Below are positions 41,455-49,513 of a stretch of 58,145 bases of DNA, piece by piece; within the stretch, counting starts at the first letter, position 1, and the number at the start of each line of letters is the position of its first letter. The position numbers and the translations under genes were made by a program. This DNA is from Chthoniobacter flavus (GTDB lineage Bacteria; Verrucomicrobiota; Verrucomicrobiia; Chthoniobacterales; JACTMZ01), in NCBI GenBank assembly GCA_945878135.1, contig CAMDUL010000017.1, positions 1 to 58,145 of the forward strand, written 5' to 3'. The notes below the pieces were generated by a model. That model had not been told where the DNA came from. It searched no databases and was given only the letters and a program-made list of their open reading frames with translations.

Positions 41455-43790
41455 GTTTCGGACAGCCCTGGGTGCTGAACTTCCTCTGGCTCCTTGTGCC
41501 GGTCGCCGCCCTCTTCTGGTGGGCCGAGCGACGGCGCCGGGCCCTCATCGGGCGGATCGTCGCGCCGAAGTTGCGCGCCATCCTGGCGGGGAACACCAGT
41601 CCTTTCCGCCGGATTTTCCGGGGCGCCTGCGTCGTCGCCGCCCTCGCCCTGCTCGTGGTGGCCTTGGCCGAGCCGCGGCTTGGCTATGACACTCTCGAGG
41701 TTCCCCACCGCGGGCGCGACGTGGTCATTGCCATGGACGTCTCGCGTTCCATGATGGCCACCGATGTGGCGCCGACCCGGCTGCAGCGGGCCAAGCTGCT
41801 GGCCGAGGACCTGGTCTCGGAGCTGGGGGGCGATCGCATCGGTCTGGTCGCCTTTGCGGGCTCCGCCTTCCTCCAGGCGCCGCTGACCCTCGACCACGGC
41901 GCGGTGCTGTCCGCCCTCGACGAACTCGACACCGACCTCATACCCAAGGGGGGCACCAACCTCGCCGCGGCCATCCGCGCGAGCGGGGAAGCTTTCACCA
42001 AGGCCGAGGGATTTTCCCGTGCCATCATCATCATTTCGGACGGCGAGGAACTCGATGCCGATGGTCTGGCCGCCGCGCGCGACGCGGCGGCCGATGGTGT
42101 CCGTATTTTCACCGTCGGTGTCGGTTCCGCCGAGGGATCGGAAATCCCCCTTGCTCCGGGCGAATTCGTGCGCGACCCGTCGGGCAAGGTGGTGCAATCG
42201 AAGCTCGATGCCGCGCGCATGAAAGAAATCGCGGAAGCCACCGGCGGGTTCTACACGCCGCTCGACGAGCAGGCGGCGCGGTTGCTCGCCGCGGAAGGAA
42301 TCGGCAAGATGGCGGAGTCGGAGATCGACACGGAGAGCTCGCGCCGTCCCATCGAGCGTTACCAGTTGCCCCTCGGTGCTGCCATCGCGCTGCTCGTGCT
42401 GCAAGCGCTGGTCGGTGAACGCCGGCGCGTGCCGTTCGGTGCGGCCGCCGCGCTGTGGCTGGCGGCCGCGGCGCCGTCACAAGCCTCGGGGATTGCCGCT
42501 TATGAACAGGGCAATTACGAGCAGGCCCGGCAGGAATTCGAAAACCGTCTCAAGATGGAACCGGAGGCTCCGAATCTGCAACTCAACGCCGGGGCCGCGG
42601 CCTACCGCCTGAAAGACTACGGCAAGGCCTCGCAGTATTTTTCCAAAGCCATGCTGGCCGAAGATCCCGCCTTGCGCTCGGCCGCGGAATTCAACCTCGG
42701 CAACACGCTCTTCCGTCAGGGCGAGGGCCAGGAGGACAAGGAAAAAAAGGTGTCCGACTGGAAAGACGCCATCGCGCAATACGAAGCCGCGCTCAAGACG
42801 AGGCCCGACTACTCCGAGGCCTGGGAGAACAAGGAACGGGTCGAGCAACTTCTCGAGGAGTTGGAGAAAGAGCAGAAGCAGGACAAAAAACAGGACCAGA
42901 AAAAGGATCAGCAAAAACAGGACCAGCAGCAGAAAGATCAACAGCAGCAGGGGGGCGAGCAGGACCAGAAACAAGACCAACAGCAGGGTGACAAGGACCA
43001 GCCGCAGCAGCAGGGTGGTGGCGGCAAGGATCAGGAGAAAAAAGACCAGCAGGGCGGACAAGAGCAGAAAGAGCCTTCAGGAGACGGAGGCAAGGACCAG
43101 AAGGATCAGCAGGGGCAGTCGAAAGACGAGCAAAAGCAGGACGGCCAAGGCGGGGAGCAGAAGCAGGACCAGCAAGGGGGCGGCCAGGACAAAGAACAGC
43201 AGGACGGACAGCAGGGCGAGAAAGACGAAAAGCAGCAGGGAGGACAGGGCGAACAAAAACAGGACCAAAAAGGTGGCGGGCAACCGGAAGATCAGCAGCA
43301 AAAAGGCGCAGGGGAAAAGCCGGACGAACAAAAGCAGGACGGCCAAGGCGGGGAGCAGAAGCAGGATCAACCGGGCGGTCAGGACGAGAAGAAACAGGAC
43401 GGAGAGCAGGGCGAGAAAGATGAACAGCAGCAGAGCGGACAAGGCCAACAACCGCAGGATCGCGGCGAAAGCGGCGAAGAGAAAAGCGAGCAGGGATCAC
43501 CTTCCGGTCCCGGCGATCGCGAGCAAAAGCAGGGCGCCGGAAAACCGGGTGATGCGCCCGCGCCGGCCCCGACGCCGTCCGGTCCGAAGAAGGAAGGCGA
43601 ATTGCGCGGCACCGCAGGCCAGCAGGATGAGAAGGGCGAGGAAGCGATGGGCTACTCCGACGCACCCAACGAAGACGGCAGCATGAGCGAGGGACAGGCC
43701 CGCTCCCTCCTGCGCGCCTTGCAGGGCGAGGAGGAAAAGGTCGATCTTCTCGAACGTCGGGCCTTTCAGGATGTCTCAAGGGATTGGTAG
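41436..43790 (+). CDS. BatB-BatC-like fusion: VWA, TPR and long Q/K/D/G-rich tail
   Basis: The 784-residue protein joins a BatB-like VWA domain (two N-terminal helices, MIDAS AMDVSRSM, ISDGEELD) with a membrane helix near 315-335 and a TPR region at about 345-470 (AYEQGNYEQARQEFENRLKMEP and onward), as in BatC. Residues about 475-738 are an extreme low-complexity stretch of Gln, Lys, Asp, Gly and Glu. A conserved end (ARSLLRALQGEEEKVDLLERR) follows, as in BatC proteins. DNA in the tail shows near-identical direct repeats, for example 43126-43168 and 43324-43366. The ATG at 41436 overlaps batA by 19 nt. Confidence 0.9.
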   Translation: METSALSFGQPWVLNFLWLLVPVAALFWWAERRRRALIGRIVAPKLRAILAGNTSPFRRIFRGACVVAALALLVVALAEPRLGYDTLEVPHRGRDVVIAMDVSRSMMATDVAPTRLQRAKLLAEDLVSELGGDRIGLVAFAGSAFLQAPLTLDHGAVLSALDELDTDLIPKGGTNLAAAIRASGEAFTKAEGFSRAIIIISDGEELDADGLAAARDAAADGVRIFTVGVGSAEGSEIPLAPGEFVRDPSGKVVQSKLDAARMKEIAEATGGFYTPLDEQAARLLAAEGIGKMAESEIDTESSRRPIERYQLPLGAAIALLVLQALVGERRRVPFGAAAALWLAAAAPSQASGIAAYEQGNYEQARQEFENRLKMEPEAPNLQLNAGAAAYRLKDYGKASQYFSKAMLAEDPALRSAAEFNLGNTLFRQGEGQEDKEKKVSDWKDAIAQYEAALKTRPDYSEAWENKERVEQLLEELEKEQKQDKKQDQKKDQQKQDQQQKDQQQQGGEQDQKQDQQQGDKDQPQQQGGGGKDQEKKDQQGGQEQKEPSGDGGKDQKDQQGQSKDEQKQDGQGGEQKQDQQGGGQDKEQQDGQQGEKDEKQQGGQGEQKQDQKGGGQPEDQQQKGAGEKPDEQKQDGQGGEQKQDQPGGQDEKKQDGEQGEKDEQQQSGQGQQPQDRGESGEEKSEQGSPSGPGDREQKQGAGKPGDAPAPAPTPSGPKKEGELRGTAGQQDEKGEEAMGYSDAPNEDGSMSEGQARSLLRALQGEEEKVDLLERRAFQDVSRDW

Positions 43791-43791
43791 G

Positions 43792-45756
43792 ATGTCCGGA
43801 ATGATCAACTTCTCGCGCCGCCTCACGATCTGGGCCGCCGTGCTCTTCGCTCTCGGCGCGTTCTCCGCCGTGGCGGAAGTCACGACGATGCTGAGTTCGA
43901 ACACCGCGCGCGTCGGCGAGCCGGTCATGCTCATCTACCGGTTTGTCAACACGGAGCAACCGCGCGACATGCCGCGGCCCCGCATCGCGGTGCCCGGGCT
44001 CGACATCCGTTTCAACGGCGTCAGTTCGCAAAGCCGCCAGTCTTTTGTCTTCGGCGGACAAGGCACGCAGCGCGACGCGGCCACGGTCTACGAATTCCGC
44101 TACACCGTCATCCCGAACCAGCCCGGACGCTTCACCATCCCGGGTTTCGCGGTCAGCGCCGGCGGACGACAGATCCGCACGCAAGCCGCGCAGTTGGCCG
44201 TGACCGGACCGGGCGGGGCGATGCCGCCCGCGCAGCCGCCGCCGGTGCGCCAGGTCATCCCGCCGCCCTTCTCGCCCGGCCAGCCGCAGCAACTTCCACC
44301 GTCTCAGCAACAGCAACGGGTGCGTCCGCCGGCCCAAACCCCGCAGCAACCTGCGCAGGGCCGCACGCCGCCGCTCACGCCCGACGGGGAACCGGCGCCT
44401 TATTTCGGCGAGATCATCATCGGCAGCAAATCCGCCTTCGCGGGCGAAGTCGTGCCGGTCGAATTCCGCTTCCACTACCGCGCCGACATCGCGTTCGACA
44501 ACCTGCAGCCTCCGAGCTTCGGGGGTGACGGCTTCACCGCCGCGCCACTGACCGAGCCTGAGCAGACCGAGCAGATCGTCGGCGACATCACTTACAATGT
44601 GGTCACCTTCCGCAGCGCGATCACTCCGGTCAAACCCGGCGAGATCGAAATCCCCGCCGCGGTGATGGAAGGACGCATGGTCTCGCAGGGTTCGATGCCC
44701 GGCATGGATCCTTTTTTCGACCAGTTCTTCCGCAACTTCCCCATGCCCGGCATCGGGCGGGCCGAAACCATCCAGGCCCGCACCGAACCGCGGACCTTGC
44801 AGGTCCAGGCCCTGCCGCGCGAAGGGCGTCCGGCCAACTTCAGCGGAGCCATCGGTCAATTCAGCCTCGATGCCTCGGCCACGCCCGACCAAGCGGCGTC
44901 CGGCGAACCGGTCACCCTCAATCTCACCGTCGAGGGTCGCGGAAATTTCCAGGCCATCTCCGCTCCGGTGCTGACCGGTGAGGACGGTTGGCGGGTTTAC
45001 TCGCCGAAGGACACCTTCACGGCCGCCGATGCCATCGGCTACGGCGGCACCAAGACTTTCGAGATCAGCATGGTCGCGCGGCGCGACCAGACGGCCACGC
45101 CGGGGGCGGAGTTTTCTTACTTCGATCCGCAGAAGAAAAAATATTTCACCCTCAAGGCGGGGCCGCAGGCTGTGACGGCCGCGGGAGGAGGGGCGGGCGC
45201 CGACGAACCCTCGGCCGCCGCGCAGGCGGGGGCGGACGGCGGATCTTCCGCGGCCCCTGCGATGCCCGAGGACATAGCAGCGCCGGCACCGGCCTTGGCC
45301 GGCGGCAGCCAAAGTTTTGTCCCGCGCCTGCTCCAGCCTTCCTTCCACTGGGCCAACCTCTTGGTCCTCGCCGCATTGATTCTCTCGATACCTTTTCTCC
45401 TCTGGCAGCGGCGCCGCGCGCGCAAGAGAGCGCTCACCGCGGAAACTGAAGCCGTCCTGCGCGAGGCGAAATCGGCCTACCACAAGGCGTCCGCCCCCGC
45501 CGATTTCTACACCGCCGCCGCGCAATTCGTGCAGGCGCGGCTCGCTCTGCTCGACGGCAAGCCCGTCGCGCTTGTGGATACCGGCGAAGCGCTGGCCCGC
45601 CGCGTGCCGGATGGAGCCGAACGCCGCGACCTGCAATCTCTGCTCGCCCGCCGCGACGAACTCAAATACGGAGGAAGTGCCGCCGATGCGCTCGATCCCG
45701 CCGAGCGGCGGCGTCTGGCTGCGGTGCTGGACAAATTCGCCTCGAATCATGGTTAA
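43792..45756 (+). CDS. batD: BatD-like protein
   Basis: The roughly 654-residue protein has a signal peptide (near FSRRLTIWAAVLFALGAFSAVAE). Beta-sandwich repeats follow, each opening like AEVTTMLSSNTARVGEPVMLIYRF, FAGEVVPVEFRFHY and QAASGEPVTLNLTVEGRGNF. A Pro/Gln-rich linker (VIPPPFSPGQPQQLPP...) lies after the first domain. A late transmembrane helix (WANLLVLAALILSIPFLLW) and a cytoplasmic tail end it. This is the BatD (oxygen-tolerance) architecture. I start at the ATG at 43792, one base after the previous stop; 43801 is possible. Confidence 0.9.
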   Translation: MSGMINFSRRLTIWAAVLFALGAFSAVAEVTTMLSSNTARVGEPVMLIYRFVNTEQPRDMPRPRIAVPGLDIRFNGVSSQSRQSFVFGGQGTQRDAATVYEFRYTVIPNQPGRFTIPGFAVSAGGRQIRTQAAQLAVTGPGGAMPPAQPPPVRQVIPPPFSPGQPQQLPPSQQQQRVRPPAQTPQQPAQGRTPPLTPDGEPAPYFGEIIIGSKSAFAGEVVPVEFRFHYRADIAFDNLQPPSFGGDGFTAAPLTEPEQTEQIVGDITYNVVTFRSAITPVKPGEIEIPAAVMEGRMVSQGSMPGMDPFFDQFFRNFPMPGIGRAETIQARTEPRTLQVQALPREGRPANFSGAIGQFSLDASATPDQAASGEPVTLNLTVEGRGNFQAISAPVLTGEDGWRVYSPKDTFTAADAIGYGGTKTFEISMVARRDQTATPGAEFSYFDPQKKKYFTLKAGPQAVTAAGGGAGADEPSAAAQAGADGGSSAAPAMPEDIAAPAPALAGGSQSFVPRLLQPSFHWANLLVLAALILSIPFLLWQRRRARKRALTAETEAVLREAKSAYHKASAPADFYTAAAQFVQARLALLDGKPVALVDTGEALARRVPDGAERRDLQSLLARRDELKYGGSAADALDPAERRRLAAVLDKFASNHG

Positions 45757-46513
45757 AATTTTTCTCACTCTTCTTCTCTTCGCGTCGGTTCCGTCCGTGT
45801 TCCCGTCCGAACCCGGCGGCACCGCGGATTCTTTCGAGGCGGGTTTGACCGCCTACGCCGAGGGCGACTACGAGGCGGCGCGTCGTGCTTACCAGCAACT
45901 CGTGAACGAGGGATCGCTCGATCCCGCCGTTTTCCTCAACCTCGGACATGCCGATTACCGCGCGGGTCGTGTCGTGCCGGCCGCCATCAATTACCGCCGC
46001 GCCTTGGCCCTCGATCCCTCGAATACCGCCGCGCGCAGCAGTCTCGAGCACGTGCTCGGTGAACTCGGCGTGCCCGCCCCGGGGCTCGGTTTCGCGGAAA
46101 TCATCGGCCGCTACATTCCCTTCGATCTCCTCGTGCTCATTGGCAGCCTGTTTTTCTGGGCCGGCTTGCTTCTGGTTGTCTTCGCCCTTTTCTCCGCCGT
46201 GCGCCGCCGCGGCCTCGCTTTCCTCGGCGTCCTCCTCGCCTTGCTCGGCGCCACGGCGGTCGCCGTTTCTTGGGCCGGTGACTCGCGCATCGCCCTGGCC
46301 CGCACGGCCATGGTGATCGACACCACCGAAGCCCTCAGCGCGCCGAGCGCCAACTCGCAGAAGCTGGCCGACCTGGCCAAGACGCAAGTGGTCCGCATCA
46401 TCGCCTCCCGCGACGACTGGTCCCTCGTGCGGTTGCCGGTCGGCGTGGACGGATGGGTCAAGAGCGACAAGCTCGAACCCGTCTTCCCCGGCGCCTTGGC
46501 CGAGGCGCCCTGA
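45749..46513 (+). CDS. BatE-like TPR and SH3 membrane protein
   Basis: The 254-residue protein has a signal peptide (VKIFLTLLLFASVPSVFPS) and a TPR pair (TAYAEGDYEAARRAYQQLVNEG; NLGHADYRAGRVVPAAINYRRALALDP). Two membrane helices follow (FDLLVLIGSLFFWAGLLLVVFALF; GLAFLGVLLALLGATAVAVSW), then a bacterial SH3-like domain (VVRIIASRDDWSLVRLPVGVDGWVKSD). This is the BatE layout. It overlaps batD by 8 nt. Confidence 0.88.
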   Translation: MVKIFLTLLLFASVPSVFPSEPGGTADSFEAGLTAYAEGDYEAARRAYQQLVNEGSLDPAVFLNLGHADYRAGRVVPAAINYRRALALDPSNTAARSSLEHVLGELGVPAPGLGFAEIIGRYIPFDLLVLIGSLFFWAGLLLVVFALFSAVRRRGLAFLGVLLALLGATAVAVSWAGDSRIALARTAMVIDTTEALSAPSANSQKLADLAKTQVVRIIASRDDWSLVRLPVGVDGWVKSDKLEPVFPGALAEAP

Positions 46514-46515
46514 GC

Positions 46516-47301
46516 ATGAGGTTGGCTCTTTTGCTGGGCGCCGCCGCGTTTCTGCCATTCATGTCGCAAGCCGGGTGGCGGGAGGAAGTGGTCCGGCCGG
46601 GTGCGGGTCCTTTTCCCGCGCCGCCCGATCTGACCGCGCGTTATGTTTTCGGCTGGAGCGGGATCGAGGCGGCGGAGGCGGAGGTGAAGCTGTGGCGCGG
46701 GGCGGAGGGGAATTTCACCGGCACGGTGAGCGGCGGGACCAAAGGCATGGCGCGCACGCTTTACAAACTTGATGCCGACTACCGCACCGAGGTCGCGGGT
46801 CCGGATTTCCTTTCGCGGCAATTCACCCTGACCGAGCGCTACCGGTCTTATCGTGTCGAGGAGAAGGCTGATTTTCGTCCGGGCGGCGTGCGTGCCTGGC
46901 GCGAGTCGGACAAAAAAGGCGCCAAGCCGCCGAAGTGGAAAAATTTCTATGTGCCGGGCCTGCGCGACATGGCGGGTGCATTGCTCCTGGCCCGCAGCCA
47001 GCCCTTGGACCAAGGCGACCGGATTTCGCTCGCCGTTTTTCCCGGCGACTGGATGTATCTCGCGCGACTCAAGGTGGAGGGGCGGGAGAAACTCCGCTCG
47101 CGCGGCGAAGATCGAAAGGCCATCCGCCTCGCCCTCGAAATCGACCGCATTGAGAAAGACTACTCCCTGAGCCCCCACAAAAAATTCCAGCAAGGCACAA
47201 TCTGGGTCAGCGATGACGACCTGCGCATCCCGCTCCGCATCGAAGTCAAAGTCTTCGTCGGCCATGTCTTCGCCGAGTTGACGGAAGTGAATCGGCTGTA
47301 A
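46516..47301 (+). CDS. DUF3108 exported protein
   Basis: The 261-residue protein has a signal peptide (MRLALLLGAAAFLPFMSQA). The mature part fits DUF3108: ARYVFGWSGIEAAEAEVKLW near the start, then RTLYKLDADYRTE, and the closing block DDDLRIPLRIEVKVFVGHVFAELTEV. The family is periplasmic and of unknown function. The ATG at 46516 is 2 nt after batE, so it is the last gene of the operon, before a strong hairpin. Confidence 0.86.
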   Translation: MRLALLLGAAAFLPFMSQAGWREEVVRPGAGPFPAPPDLTARYVFGWSGIEAAEAEVKLWRGAEGNFTGTVSGGTKGMARTLYKLDADYRTEVAGPDFLSRQFTLTERYRSYRVEEKADFRPGGVRAWRESDKKGAKPPKWKNFYVPGLRDMAGALLLARSQPLDQGDRISLAVFPGDWMYLARLKVEGREKLRSRGEDRKAIRLALEIDRIEKDYSLSPHKKFQQGTIWVSDDDLRIPLRIEVKVFVGHVFAELTEVNRL

Positions 47302-47306
47302 AAACG

Positions 47307-47332
47307 ACGCGCCCCGGTTTCCCGGGGCGCGT
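47307..47332. terminator. Bidirectional intrinsic terminator
   Basis: A perfect 11-bp GC-rich stem (acgcgccccgg / ccggggcgcgt) has a TTTC loop and sits between convergent genes. Read on the minus strand it is followed by a T5 run (plus strand aaaaa at 47300-47304), so it best serves the Cys-rich peptide gene. The plus-strand T-run is poor. Confidence 0.75.
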
Positions 47333-47355
47333 GTGATTCTGACGAGGCGGTCAGT

Positions 47356-47487
47356 TTAGCAGCAGCCGGCACTGCAGTCGCAGGGGCAGCATTTGCCGCC
47401 GCAGTCGGTGCAGGTGCAGGCGGGCTTGGCCGTGGCCGTGAAGGCCAAGGCGACGACCGCCAGAAGTGCGAAGATGAATTTTTTCAT
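47356..47487 (-). CDS. Tiny exported Cys-rich peptide
   Basis: The 43-residue product begins with a clear signal peptide (MKKFIFALLAVVALAFTATA). The mature part of about 23 residues has nine cysteines: C24, C26, C29, C33, C34, C36, C38, C42 and C43 (PACTCTDCGGKCCPC...). That density suggests metal binding, as in metallothioneins, or a disulfide-rich secreted peptide. The start is preceded by a purine-rich site (cggag). A terminator follows. It lies beside a second exported Cys-rich gene on the same strand. Function is unknown. Confidence 0.72.
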   Translation of the reverse strand: MKKFIFALLAVVALAFTATAKPACTCTDCGGKCCPCDCSAGCC

Positions 47488-47563
47488 TTTTTGAATCTCC
47501 GTTGAAGTTTCGTTCCAATTTTCCTTCCGCCAACAAGGACGGAAGCCGATGCCGGGTGAGCCC

Positions 47564-47878
47564 TCAGGCTCGCGGCGGGGGAACAGGCGGACGCGAGGTC
47601 CGCACGGAGCAGGTGTCGTCGGTGAGGCGCACACCGGGTGAGCTGCCGGGGGCGAAGATGACGAGAGTTTGTCCGGCGGCAGGGATGATCACAGAGGCTG
47701 TGGCCGGTGTCTGACAGGAGAGGGGCGGACAAGGGCAAGCCGTGGCGCAGCAGTCCGGGTCGGTTTGGCAGCAGGCCGAAGCGCAGGTTTGGGCCGCGGG
47801 AACAGGCTGCACGGTGGCGTGGGCCAGCGGGGCGGCGGCCAAGGAGGCGAGCAGTGCTAAAAGGGCGACTGCTTTCAT
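47564..47878 (-). CDS. Exported Cys-rich protein
   Basis: The 104-residue protein has a signal peptide (MKAVALLALLASLAAAPLAHA) followed by a cysteine cluster, CASACCQTDPDCCATACPCPP, then a plain beta-like tail (ASVIIPAAGQTLVIFAPGSSPG) and a Pro/Arg end. The cluster resembles in composition that of the 43-residue peptide encoded 76 bp downstream. The two may act together in metal handling or at the cell surface; this is inference. A close sigma-70-like promoter precedes the ATG at 47878. Confidence 0.65.
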   Translation of the reverse strand: MKAVALLALLASLAAAPLAHATVQPVPAAQTCASACCQTDPDCCATACPCPPLSCQTPATASVIIPAAGQTLVIFAPGSSPGVRLTDDTCSVRTSRPPVPPPRA

Positions 47879-47886
47879 CTGTTGCA

Positions 47887-47914
47887 AAGATACTGTGGAG
47901 GAGGGCGCTGTCAA
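47887..47914 (-). promoter_or_regulatory. Sigma-70-type promoter for Cys-rich gene, near leaderless
   Basis: Minus-strand TTGACA (47914-47909), a 16-bp spacer and TATCTT (47892-47887) precede the ATG at 47878 by 8 nt. The expected transcript start falls within about three bases of the start codon, so the message would be almost leaderless. Confidence 0.45.
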
Positions 47915-48026
47915 TGGGGGGGGAGGACGCCCGTCGCCGGGGATTCGCACCCAGGCGGACAGGCTCGCGACGCGACAGCGGCGGCGTCTGCATCGTGCCG
48001 GGGTTCGTGTCGCCAAGTCGAGCGGG

Positions 48027-49304
48027 TCAGGCGAGGAAGAGCCAGGCGACCAAGGCCAGCAGGGGCGCGAGGATGAGGAAGGTGTAACGGATGATGTAGT
48101 CGAAGAACGAAGGGGTGCGGACTTTGGCGTGTTCGCAGATGGATTTGACCATGAAATTGGGTCCGTTGCCGATGTAGGTCGCGGCGCCGAAGAAGACGGC
48201 GCCGAGCGAGATGGCGGCGAGGGTGGCGGCGTGCTCCGCGGCGAAGAGGGCGACGTCGGCTTCGCTTTTGAGGCTGAGGGCCTGCTGTCCGAGAGCGGCG
48301 GCGAGCAGAGTGAGATAGGTCGGGGCGTTGTCGAGGCAGGAGGAGAGAAGCCCGGTCACGGCATAGAATTCGACGGGCGTCGAGATGCCGAGTTGGTCCG
48401 CATGGATCTGCAGGTAGTCAAGCGCGGGCACCATGGTGCCGAAGATGCCGAAGAAAAGCCACGCGACCTCTTTGATGGGGTGAAAGCTGAAATGGTTCGA
48501 GTCGTGCACCGGTCGGGGTGTGAGGGCCCACGAACCGGCGGCGGCGCCGGCCATGAGGAGTTCGCGCCACGGCGAGGGGAAAAAGACGGCGGCGAGAATC
48601 ATGGCGATGAAGAAAAAGTTGCGCTGGCCGTCAACCGCGAACTTTTCGTAGCCGGTTTCGAGTTCCCGGACGACTTCCGGCGCGCGGGCGAAGTTGATGC
48701 GGTCGAGGAGGTAAAAAACCGCGAGCAAGCCTCCGAGGAGAAAGGCCCATGCGGGCCAGAGGTGCGCGACCGACCAGAAAAACGGCACGCCGCGCAGGAA
48801 GCCGAGAAAAAGCGGCGGGTCGCCGATCGGGGTGAGCGCGCCGCCGGCGTTGCTCACGATGAAAATGAAGAAGACGACGTGGAACGCGGTGACGCGGTAT
48901 TTGTTCATGCGGATCCACGGGCGGATCATGAGCATGGAGGCGCCGGTGGTGCCGATGAAGTTGGCCAGCAGCGCGCCCGTCGCCAGGAAGAGCGTGTTGC
49001 GCAGCGGGGTGGATTCGCCGCGCACGCGGATGTGGATGCCGCCGGCCACGATGTAGAGGGAGCCGATCAGCGCGATGAAGCTGATGTATTCGTGCGCGAC
49101 CTCGAGCATGTGCGCGCCATCGCGGAGGAAGATGACGTAGTAACCGGCGGTGAAGAGTCCGAGCCCGACAGCCAGCTTGGCGTAATGTTTTTCCCACCAC
49201 GGCGCATGGAGGAAGGGCATCAAGGCGATGGCCAGGAGCATGACGACGAACGGGATGATCATCCACGGACTGGGAGCGTTCGTGGCGCTGGCGAGGAGGA
49301 GCAT
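48027..49304 (-). CDS. NhaD-like sodium:proton antiporter
   Basis: The 425-residue protein has about 11 hydrophobic segments. The paired signature blocks of the ArsB/NhaD ion-transporter superfamily are present: LANFIGTTGASMLMIRP, FIVSNAGGALTPIGDPPLFLG, and the later SSCLDNAPTYLTLLAAALG with GNGPNFMVKSICEH. The discontinuous-helix motifs (TPIGDPP; DNAPTY) carry the Asp residues expected for ion binding. It is divergent from the mrp operon, with a 209-bp spacer. Na+/H+ exchange is likely from family and context; an organic-anion role is the main alternative. Confidence 0.82.
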   Translation of the reverse strand: MLLLASATNAPSPWMIIPFVVMLLAIALMPFLHAPWWEKHYAKLAVGLGLFTAGYYVIFLRDGAHMLEVAHEYISFIALIGSLYIVAGGIHIRVRGESTPLRNTLFLATGALLANFIGTTGASMLMIRPWIRMNKYRVTAFHVVFFIFIVSNAGGALTPIGDPPLFLGFLRGVPFFWSVAHLWPAWAFLLGGLLAVFYLLDRINFARAPEVVRELETGYEKFAVDGQRNFFFIAMILAAVFFPSPWRELLMAGAAAGSWALTPRPVHDSNHFSFHPIKEVAWLFFGIFGTMVPALDYLQIHADQLGISTPVEFYAVTGLLSSCLDNAPTYLTLLAAALGQQALSLKSEADVALFAAEHAATLAAISLGAVFFGAATYIGNGPNFMVKSICEHAKVRTPSFFDYIIRYTFLILAPLLALVAWLFLA

Positions 49305-49364
49305 GCGGAAGGCGTTCGTTTGAGGCGGGCGCGGGGCGGGGGCAAGTCAAATTCGGGCAAGGGT

Positions 49365-49390
49365 GCGGCGGTCACAGACGCGCGCCGCTA
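49365..49390. repeat. Diverged copy of type C repeat
   Basis: The stretch gcggcggtcacagacgcgcg, ending ccgcta, resembles the type C word (ggtcatagaccgccgctaca) at 31152-31167 and 4476-4500. A gcggcg/cgccgc pair is preserved. It lies upstream of mrpA in the divergent spacer. Confidence 0.4.
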
Positions 49391-49513
49391 CAACATGTGG
49401 GGGAACGACCGGCACCGGGGACGGGGCCGCTACATCCAATGCAGTGGTCCGGTGGTCCTTGACTTGCCGCGGCGGTTCCCGCCCAATTCGCGGGTTCCGG
49501 TTCGGACCAATCC

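Noticed and set aside
42860-43650. Repeated DNA that could be read as a CRISPR or satellite array
   Set aside because: It has no regular spacer length, stays in frame with the BatB-BatC fusion and encodes a low-complexity protein tail.
42793-45822. 1009-codon frame opposite the Bat operon
   Set aside because: Its repetitive Leu/Val/Pro-rich runs are the complement of the Gln/Lys/Asp tail, and the real genes on the plus strand carry clear domains.
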